The notes under the pieces are model-generated. The model searched no databases and had not been told where the DNA came from. It saw only the letters and a list, made by a program, of their open reading frames with translations. A DNA stretch of 64,000 bases. Origin: Jaminaea rosea. Its lineage: Eukaryota; Basidiomycota; Exobasidiomycetes; Microstromatales. Positions 21,425 through 31,000 of the stretch are shown here, one piece after another (the first letter of the stretch is position 1; each line of letters opens with the position of its first letter). Both the position numbers and the translations under genes were made by a program. Location: contig NW_020289975.1 of NCBI RefSeq assembly GCF_003144245.1, positions 2,623,496-2,687,495 on the forward strand, written 5' to 3'.

Positions 21425-22448
21425 GGCTGATGCTGGTTGTGTTTGAGCGGGAGTAGTAGCTGAGGTGGCTGCTGCTGATGCTGCTGCTGCTCTAGGCAGC
21501 GGCGTAGAGGAGCTTGCTAGCTGAAAGTAATGGTTACCTCCGGCCGGTCAGAGGGCAGTAGTTGTCTGAAAGTTGAAAGTCTGTGCCTGCGCGGCGCTCG
21601 GCCTGGTTATCTCGCAGCGGGCGGCAGCAGCTGCGATTGTGGGCTGCTCGCCCACGTCAGGTGGAGGATGGTAGTGAGGAGAAGGAAAGGTGTGCTGTGC
21701 TGAATGGGTGTTTGAGGGTAAGTGGTGTGCGATGGTTGGAAGGGCAGGAAGGCAGTCACTCCACAACCGGGCAGGCATGCGGGGCTGCTCACAAGCCGGC
21801 TGATGAGATCTGGACCGGGGGTCAATTCAGTCTGGTCTGGTCTGGTCCAGCCGAGTCGAGCTGAGTCGTCGAGTCGACGGTCGAGTTCCGACAGCCAGTC
21901 GCCGAGGGCAAGAAGGGGTGCGAGCGAGCCACGGCGCGGGATAGACGGGATGATTGTCTCCATTGTAGTAGCGAGATGAGTGATGGATGACGCTACGCCT
22001 CAAGCCCCTGTGCACGGATGATTATCGCCCTGGATGCTCGATGCTCAAGGCGACCATGCATTGCCTCAAGATGTCTTGTGAGCAGGCTTGGGTGAGCGGT
22101 GCGGTGGCTTCGGCGCGGGGCAGATCTATCTCCCTGCCCGCGGGTCGCGTGGCCTCTTGGCGTGGGCCCGCCGATCTGTCGAATCGTAGGATTAGCCGCG
22201 GCGGGAGGAGGAGGACACGGGTGCGCTTGCAGCCAGCCAGCCCGCCCTCTGCAGCTCCGTCAGATCGATCATTTTGGCGAAACGGCAAGCCAAGCAGCAG
22301 CACCTCGAGTCGAGTCGCAGCCAACGACGGCCATCACTATCCTCCATCCTCCCATCCTCCAACCTACGCGTCCCCTCGTAGTCATCGCATCCATTGGCGC
22401 AGTGGGCGCGCGATATAAAGCAGTAGAAGCTTGTCAGTGCCATATCGA
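21425..22448. promoter_or_regulatory. 1.0-kb divergent promoter region between the RING gene and the His-rich protein gene
   Basis: The two flanking genes are transcribed away from each other. The region holds a short TCTGG tandem run (about 21831-21848), several GTCGA-containing repeats at 21855-21890, and a TATA-like ATATAAAG at 22413-22420, about 30 bases before the ATG at 22449. The ATG lies too close for that to be an ordinary TATA box unless the leader is tiny. No gene is recognisable. Confidence 0.35.
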
Positions 22449-25229
22449 ATGGCTGGCAGCGCCTCGTCCTCGTCTTCGACAACAGGAACGACGACGATGT
22501 CAACAGGAGGGGCGGGGCAGCCATCCTCTTCGTCGTCGCACGCGCAATTCAGCCTACCGCCGCCAGTAGACTTTGATGCCATCCGCAGAAAGCAGAGGGC
22601 CATCACGCAAGCCGCAGGAAGCGCAGCCAGTAGCAACGGCAGCCAGATGAACAGTCCAGCGTATCAACAAGGCGGAGGCAGCAGTGGCGGTGCTGCAGGC
22701 AACCACTTTAGCATGAGTGGGAGCAATGGCGTCAATGGCAGTAGTAGCAGCAGTGGCGGAGGCGGGCCCAAATTGCCTACGACTTCGTCATCGGCAGGTG
22801 CCTTCGGATCGGGAAACGACCCTGACGCATTTCAAGCTGCGCTGGATCAACTCATGGCGGGCAATGACCATGCCATGGGAACGCCAACGCATCCACCAGG
22901 CGGACACGCCAACATGTTTGCACCCAGCCAACAGCAACCGGCTCCGCACCATCATCATCACCATCCTCACGGCCCAGCACGACAGAATTCTCAGCCAACC
23001 ACGCCGCAGGGCGCGCCGATGATGATGGCCAACCAATTTCACCAGCAACATCAGCAACCTCAACATCACTCTCATCCTCATCTTGCACATTCACATCATC
23101 ATCATCACCATCATCCTCACGCGCCGCAGCAGCCGCAGCAGCCAAGTTCGCAGCCAGGTTCGAGCGCGTCCCCGTTCCCACCCTCGGCCAGTCCCATGCC
23201 TGCCGAGGAGCACGCTCGCCTCTTGGGCAACGCGTCGATGTCCTTCAATACCTTTGCCATGGACCTTGGTCGCTCACAACAGGCAGCTGCAGGCATGCAA
23301 TACATTGACCCAAGCGTGACTGCATGGGTCGGCGGCGTACGCAGTGCGGCGCAGACGCTCTGCACCGAACTTGCTGGCATCAGCCAAGCCTTGCGAGCAG
23401 GGTCGATGTCGTTGTGGAGAGGACAAGGCGGTCGTCCTGGTCCGGCTGGCACCGGCGCGACCAACCAGTTCTGGCCGAATGACTTCGCATCGATGTTCGC
23501 TCAGATGCAAGGTCAGCAGTCGGGTGACAGTTCGGCGCAGGCTTCCCCAGCCAACCCTCGAGGTATGGGCGGCGCGCAGGGGCAACGTGGTATGCCCAAC
23601 GCCGCCAACATGGAGCCTACGATGCTCCTCAACTTCCTCGATCAGAATCAAGGTCTGCCACCTGGCTTGCCGCCTGGCCCTGCCGAGCAGATGCTCGACT
23701 TCCTGACGCAGCCGTCAACAGGCATCGCGCATGATGTCAACGGCAGCAGCGCCAGCTCGTCGAACGCAGCCATTGCGAACAAGAAGCGTCCCGCAGACTC
23801 ATCAGCCTCCCCCGCTGGCCCAGCTGCTGGACCTTCGGCCTCCAAGATACCCAAAGCGGCTGGCAAGCACAAGTCTCGTCCACCCATCGAGGGAGTGCGT
23901 CGCGAGTCAGTACGCTACCGCAATCGCAAGCTTCTGGTTGACATGCGCGAGCAACTCTACAAGTGGCTTGACACGACGGAATTCTGCCGCATTGCCCGCT
24001 CTTACCCTCAGGGATCCAATGGGTGGGCTACTGTACCCATCGACGCTGAGCGCCCCGAGTTGGGGACCAAGCGCGTCTTCAAGCCCAATTTCGAGATTGG
24101 GTCTGACTTGTACATCTGCAACAAGGAGCTGCTCGAAGCGCTGATTGAGCTCGGCCAGCAGAAGGTGCGAGATGGTCCGGAGGCGTACGGGATGAAGGAG
24201 GGTGTGGAGGCGAAGGATGTTGTGGTGGACGTGGCGAAGGATCTGATGGATTCAGCACGACATGGCTATCGCGCGAACCTGAAAAAGCAGCAGGAGGACG
24301 AGGCGGATGCAAAGGCCAAGTCGACGAGGTATAAGCAGCAAGAGCGTCACAGAACCAAGGTCCGCAATCGTGAGGTCGGCGCAAAGAGGCTGCGCCACCC
24401 GATCCCGGATGCCCTCTTGACGATGGGCCTGCACTCGGACGATGCGGCTAGCGACCAAGAGGACATGCACAAGATGGACAAGGACGAGTGGCGTCGTACG
24501 CGTCTGCGCAAGCTGCAGAGTAAGCGTGGGTGGGAAGCTCTCTCACCCCGCTGGCGTAATCCGCACCTGACAAAGGCCTATCACATTGCGGACACCCTCT
24601 CCAAGTCGAAGCAGATGCCTCGCTGGCGTCGCGATGGGGGCGTGGACTTGGATCCTCCTTCACGCCTCTGGGGCAAGACCCTGCCAAAGGTGGTATTTGA
24701 CCCCACCTGGCTCGCGGAAAACGAGCAAAGGATAAAGGAGGACCCTTTCCACATTACTGTGGAGGATCGTCCTGTTGCCGGGTGGAGGAACGAGGAGCAT
24801 GGATTGAGCGACGATACCGAGGATGAATTGGAGCGCTTTGAGCGGGAGGTCGCGCGACTGAACCGGGCAGCGAGGAAGAAGACGGCGGGAACAGCTGGTC
24901 CTTCCTCGAATGCGTATTCGATGATGGGGATGCCTGGGGCCAGCGGTACGGCGGGAACAGGTCGTCAGCACTCCTCGTCTGCTTCTTCGCCGTCGACGGG
25001 TAACTCCGAGGGTCGAGATCGTGGAAGGAGCAATAGCGGGCGCTCAGGGGAAGGAGAGGACGCTGACGGCGATGCGGACGATGAGGGCCACAGCGGGGAT
25101 GTTGGCATGAGCATGGACGTCGATACCAAGGATAGCAGGTCAGCGCTGCTGCCAGGGGTCGGGACGGCTATTGGCGGCGCAGGGGGAGCGGGAGGAAGTC
25201 TACTTCATCAGACGGCCGGCCTTGTATGA
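22449..25229 (+). CDS. Large unrecognised protein with a conserved-looking core and His/Gln/Ser-rich arm
   Basis: Single exon, 926 residues from the ATG at 22449; six earlier codons of the frame start only with TTG. Residues 1-250 are low-complexity: Ser, Gly, Gln and striking His runs near 165-225 (HHHHHHPHGP, HSHHHHHHHPHAP). From about 478 to 777 the composition becomes that of a folded, basic protein. It has RNRKLLVDMREQLYKWLDTT, a segment PNFEIGSDLYICNKELLEAL, a long Lys/Arg/Glu-rich helix near 620-660 (QQERHRTKVRNREVGAKRL), and then WRNPHLTKAYHIADTL. The last 130 residues are acidic and Ser/Gly-rich. Poly-His arms and basic helices suggest a nuclear factor, but I recognise no DNA-binding domain. 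The function is unknown. Confidence 0.7.
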   Translation: MAGSASSSSSTTGTTTMSTGGAGQPSSSSSHAQFSLPPPVDFDAIRRKQRAITQAAGSAASSNGSQMNSPAYQQGGGSSGGAAGNHFSMSGSNGVNGSSSSSGGGGPKLPTTSSSAGAFGSGNDPDAFQAALDQLMAGNDHAMGTPTHPPGGHANMFAPSQQQPAPHHHHHHPHGPARQNSQPTTPQGAPMMMANQFHQQHQQPQHHSHPHLAHSHHHHHHHPHAPQQPQQPSSQPGSSASPFPPSASPMPAEEHARLLGNASMSFNTFAMDLGRSQQAAAGMQYIDPSVTAWVGGVRSAAQTLCTELAGISQALRAGSMSLWRGQGGRPGPAGTGATNQFWPNDFASMFAQMQGQQSGDSSAQASPANPRGMGGAQGQRGMPNAANMEPTMLLNFLDQNQGLPPGLPPGPAEQMLDFLTQPSTGIAHDVNGSSASSSNAAIANKKRPADSSASPAGPAAGPSASKIPKAAGKHKSRPPIEGVRRESVRYRNRKLLVDMREQLYKWLDTTEFCRIARSYPQGSNGWATVPIDAERPELGTKRVFKPNFEIGSDLYICNKELLEALIELGQQKVRDGPEAYGMKEGVEAKDVVVDVAKDLMDSARHGYRANLKKQQEDEADAKAKSTRYKQQERHRTKVRNREVGAKRLRHPIPDALLTMGLHSDDAASDQEDMHKMDKDEWRRTRLRKLQSKRGWEALSPRWRNPHLTKAYHIADTLSKSKQMPRWRRDGGVDLDPPSRLWGKTLPKVVFDPTWLAENEQRIKEDPFHITVEDRPVAGWRNEEHGLSDDTEDELERFEREVARLNRAARKKTAGTAGPSSNAYSMMGMPGASGTAGTGRQHSSSASSPSTGNSEGRDRGRSNSGRSGEGEDADGDADDEGHSGDVGMSMDVDTKDSRSALLPGVGTAIGGAGGAGGSLLHQTAGLV

Positions 25230-25389
25230 ATGAGGAGTCTCGCAGACGGAGGCCGTAGTCGCGGAAAGGCGGTGTTGGGAGTCTTTTGTATTGTATCAAG
25301 TCCACTTTCGAATCGTACACTGTCATCCACTTGACGCATACCGCTCCATTAGCTAGACACGAAGCATTTGTATCGCACTGGCTGCCCAC

Positions 25390-26299
<910 letters not shown>

Positions 26300-26477
26300 G
26301 CGGATAGCGGGGAGAATAGGAAAGGGAGAAGGAGGTGTTGGACGGCTTCCAAGTCTCGCCCACGCGGCTGTCGATTGCTCGCCTTGGGTCGCGGACAGAG
26401 CGAGGAGCGAGGACTTTGCTTCGCTCTGCCTTTGTCTCTTCCGTCCGTCCAATCAAGGCATATACCCACCACGCGCC
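26300..26477. promoter_or_regulatory. Divergent promoter between the small ORF/URA6 unit and NUP57
   Basis: 178 bp separate the start of the 63-codon ORF on the minus strand from the NUP57 ATG. If URA6 has no separate promoter within the small ORF, this segment must drive three proteins. No clear TATA box is seen. Confidence 0.4.
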
Positions 26478-26855
26478 ATGATCCGATCATCATCCTTTGG
26501 CACTCTGGGTCAGCCTCCAGCCAAGCAGCCATTCTCCTTCGGTGGTGGCGCCTCATCATCACAGCCGCAACAGCCTCAATCAGCTACGACGGGAGGCTTC
26601 TCCTTCGGAGGCGCCGCTGCTCAGCCTTCGACGAGCAACAACAACAACACGGCCGCCTCGTCGACGTCTCTGTTTGGAGCACCAAAGCCAGCGACGGCAG
26701 GCGGCTTCTCTTTCGGCGCCGGGGCGACCTCACAGCCTCAACAGCCGCAGCAGCCGCAGCAGCAAAGCAATCCTGCTCCATCACTAGGCGGCAGCCTCTT
26801 TGGCGGTGCAGCTTCCAACTCGGCCCAGCCTTCAACATCCCTCTTTGGCCAGCCT

Positions 26856-26889
<34 letters not shown>

Positions 26890-27860
26890 CGAATCAATTT
26901 GTTTCAGGCGGTGGCGGCTTCAGCTCCTCTCTCTTCGGCCAATCACAATCGCAGCAGCCCAACAACCAGCTACAAGCCTCTCAGGCTTCCACATCCGCCT
27001 CCCCCTTCAGCCGTCACGCCTTCTACCAGAAAGAGCGCTTCAATGATCTCCCTGACGATGCTCGTAAGCTCGTCGAGGAGATGGACGCCTTGATCACCTC
27101 GCACGTCTCCATCCGTGACGAAGTCCACCCCAAACTCATCCCGGCCTCTTCTTCCTCCTCCTCTGCTACAACCGCCGAGCTCGCACCATTAGGGGCGCAA
27201 ATCCACTCTCTCTACTCTCAGCTACACGACGCAACCGTGACCCTGAGCGCGCTGAGTGCTACAGTAGATTACCAACAAGCCAATGTGCGCAGCTTGGCCA
27301 ATGGAGTCGAGACGGACAGGAGGGATCTGGCCCAACTGTGGGAGATTGGGGATGCGTACAGGCAGAATCAGATGGGTGGCACGATGCAAGCGCCGTCGCA
27401 GGGACAGGGGCAGCAGCAAGCCTTTGGACAAAGCCAAGGCTTTGGTCAGAGCCAACAAGGTCAGCAGTCGCAGCAGCCAAATCAGCAACAGCAGCCCCAA
27501 CCCTCCCCCACCTCCTCCCGCCCGAACAATGCCCAAAAGCATCGCCAATTCCTCTCCTCCTACTTCACACGCTCCGCCTCCGACTTCCAGGCCCGTGTAG
27601 CGCAATATAGACGCTCTCTGGACGCTATCACGCAACACCTCTCTTCCCTCTCCTCGCGGGACAAGCACTCACCCAGAGCGATCAGTGACACCATCTACTT
27701 TCAGCATGAGACGTTCATGCAGTTCGCTGGACAGGTGGCTGCGTTGAACGGGGAGGTAGAGGGATTGAAGAGGGACTACCGCACTTGGTATGCGAAGGTC
27801 TTCAGGAGTGTGAGGGATCCATTCGAGGCCAAGGGGGAAGGAGATGGGCTGGACATGTAG
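26478..27860 (+). CDS. NUP57: Nucleoporin Nup57/Nup54 (central-channel FG nucleoporin)
   Basis: Single exon, 460 residues. The first about 175 residues are an FG domain with FSFGGGA, FSFGGAA, LFGAP, FSFGAG, LFGGAA and two LFGQ repeats separated by Gln/Ser-rich spacers and an 11-Gln run. A folded part then starts with HAFYQKERFNDLPDDARKLV near residue 180, the typical Nup54 entry into the alpha/beta and coiled-coil region. A second Gln-rich spacer (about 295-345) divides it, and the C-terminus is helical (DTIYFQHETFMQFAGQVAAL). Nup57 joins Nsp1 and Nup49 in the channel trimer that forms the permeability barrier. The ATG at 26478 gives the expected MIRSSSFGTLG start; the open frame upstream lacks an ATG in a sensible place. 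Confidence 0.85.
26856..26888 (+). repeat. CAG/CAA repeat encoding 11 glutamines in NUP57
   Basis: A 33-bp run of CAG and CAA codons within the FG domain. Mixed codons suggest moderate stability, but the run is a likely length-polymorphic site. Confidence 0.8.
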
Positions 27861-28084
27861 GCAATGAAGAGTGTGCAGGGGGCGTCATAGGCGACAAGGA
27901 AGGCACGCAACCGAACGCCACGGCGAGCCGATGTACATGCAGCATGGAATGGCATCAAAAATGGACACATTAGTGTTGCAAATACAGATTGTAGAACGAG
28001 CGATACCGCCTCTGCGCCGTAACATCTCTTCTTCTCCCTCCTCCCCCTTCGTCCCTACCGACTCTCCTCTGCCCGTCACCCCGC

Positions 28085-31000
28085 TCAAAGCGTCGACCTA
28101 CAAAGTGGGCAAGTCGCAGACCCACTCGTACTGACCCATCTGAACAGACACGCAGCATGGAAGCCGTGCTTACAAGTCTTGCAGTGCTTGTTCGGCAGGC
28201 TCCTCTTATCCTCTGGGCTAATGATCGAATAGCAAATCGCACATTCTGCCCCTTCGTACCCGGCAAATTTGGCTTCAGCGTTGCGCTTGAAGAGGAGCAG
28301 CGCGTCAACAACTAGGCCGCCACCTTCGGTGGAGACGAGACGTTGCACCGAGAGAAGCCAAGAGCGCCAAGTAGACTCGGCGACTCCTACTCTGCGGACG
28401 TCCTTGACTTCGATGGGATGCAGAGGGTACGAAGAGGGAAGACGGATGGCCATCTCCAATGGATGCTCGTCGATCGTGTACGTTGCAAGCACCTCACCTC
28501 CGCCCCCTGTGCCGCTCGACAGCACCTTGATGCTCATCGCGTCATCCTGCAAGAGCTGCTGCCTTGCCTCAGAGTCAGGGTCGCGCAGAGCGGAAAGCTC
28601 CCTGCCCGTGAGGAGCGGTGAGCAATGTCGCGTTGTGAAGGAGGCGACGCCTATCGAGAGCTGGCGGTCCTTGATTGAGGAGAACCATTCGCGCACCGAG
28701 GAGGCAAGATGGATGAGCGAGCGAAGATAGACGTGCGCTGCAAGGTGCCGTAGTGAGGTGACGTCCGAAGGGTCGATGGAGTCCAGGAAGAGCTCGTCGA
28801 GGGAGAAGCGCTCCGGGTCGTAAGCCACCACAGGCGCCGAAGCAGCTTGCGCCGAAGCAGATATAGCGGCCGTCATCGACTGGGTCCGCCCACTACGCTG
28901 CGGCTCCACAAGATCAAAGACGGTCGGCATCAGGCTGCTAGCCACAAGGGCTCCATCGCTCTGCAGCTGACTTGAGAAGACAGCTCGAAGGGCCGGTGTT
29001 GCCCCCTCGAAGTGTTCGAATATTGCAAGCCAGCAGAGCAGGTAGCTCAATGTTGCGCGGCAGAGGTCGGCGTCCTCTTGTAGGTCCTCGACGGTAGCGA
29101 CCAGCGGGGAGCGCACCGCCTCTATGAGCTGGGGCAGGAGCTCGACGCGATGCTTTTGCACCGGTGTCGGCTTGGAGGTGGTCAATTGCTGTGCAGCATC
29201 CGCAACTGGAGTAGCTTCCTTCTCTCCATCTCCTTCGTTGGCACCCTCAGCACCGCCTCCCCCTTCGTTGCCCTTGTCCATCGCCGACTGGAAGATGAGT
29301 TCCTGCACATGAGCGCGAATTGAAGCCGACAGCATACGGTACGCTGTAGCCTGTACAGAGCGCATCGGGCTGCTCAGTAGCTTGCAGAGGGTAACGCGGT
29401 GCTCTGTACTCTGGCCGAAAGCCTTGCCGCTCTTGCCCTCGCTGTTACGGCGAACAACGGAGACGAGGAGGTCGGAGGTGAGCTCGAGAGGGAGAGATGT
29501 GCGCGCTGCTTGCTGCTGCCCTTTTGCAGAGGACATTGTGGCCAGCGAAGCGAAGAGCGGTTGCAAAAGTTCCACGATTGCCTCCTCATGGTCTTTGTGC
29601 ACCTCCCGGAGCGTCGCATTCGTCCCCGCCAGCTCGCACAGCGTCTCAAGCAGCTGAAGTGTCGCATGCAACCCAGGCAGGGATGCCTCCTCCTTGAGTG
29701 AAGCCAGCTCTAGATTCTCCTCCAAGACATCATAAAAGAAGTCCAAATGCGTACCTGGCATCTCCTGCACAATAGGCGCTACATGCAGGAACAAGTCGAC
29801 CACGAGCGTATTGACCTCATCGGGGAAATCCTCTTCGGAGGCCATCCAGCGCTGCAAGCCTTGGAGGAGGAAAAGAGCACGTTGCTGCGGTACCAGAGCC
29901 ACATCCGACTCGACCGGCGGTGCTAGTGCAACGGCCAGACGCAGCAGCCGGACGCCTTCTGATGCTGCCTTGGTGGGTGGAGTGGCGGACAGGCGCGAGA
30001 CGACGTCGTTCCTCATGCGGTCGTAGAAGGGCGTTTCGAGGACGAGGGGCTCGGTTGAAAGAATCACTGCCTCGCTCAGGAGGGGGGCTTTGCTCTCCAC
30101 ACTCATGCCCAGACGCAACCAAAGCGTGGCCTCCTGATCGCCGGCAGAGCTGAAGGAGAGGACGCCGGAGATGAGACGAGAGAAGATGCGGGGCAGGCGT
30201 GAGTCCGATGAGGGAATGAGGCATTGTTGCCAAAGCCGTGCCAGAGTGGCCAGCAGAGCATCTTGGCTGCTCACTGCGCCATCGAGACCTCGTTGAAGAG
30301 CCTCGGTGGCCGTCTTGTGCCATGACTCCGCGATTGACCCGCCCACTGATACGAGAATGCCGCTACTGACCTGTACGGCTCGCACGAGTATGCCCTGTAG
30401 CCTCGCCGGATCGACCGAGCCTTCGACCAGACCTCGAGAGGATCCGGCAGCACTCAGCTCGTCCTCACAGACTGTGGCCAGGAAGACAAGGTGCGGCAGA
30501 GCCCACGGATTGGCTTTGGCTGTTGCCCGACTCTCCTCCAGGGTGAGGAGCAAGGCATACGCGGATCGCACGCCGAGGCTCAGACCCTCAACGTCATGCT
30601 GAACAGATGTGGCTGCGGCGCTCTTGCCGGCCTTTGGCGTGACGAGGGGATCCAGGATAGCTAGCGCAGGTGACGAGGAGGTGGCTGCTAGACCCTCAAG
30701 GAGAACTTCGTCCATCTTCTGTCTTGATGGCAGTATCGACAACGCAGTGACGTCTTTGCTACTTGGTCCGGCGGTGGAGGAAGAGCCGAGAAAGCGCCTC
30801 GCGGCCTCAAGCACGACCACGACCTCGATCTGGGCATCGAGGACTGAATCGCGCAGCACCTCAAGCGCGGCATCCGTTGCCTTGGCGTCTGAGGAGACAG
30901 CATCCCACAGTGACGACAATGAGCCATGCGGTCCGCTCTGCCTGAGATACTTGAGCATGAAGGCTGCAGTAAGCAATGGCTCGAGCAGGTGAATATCGCG

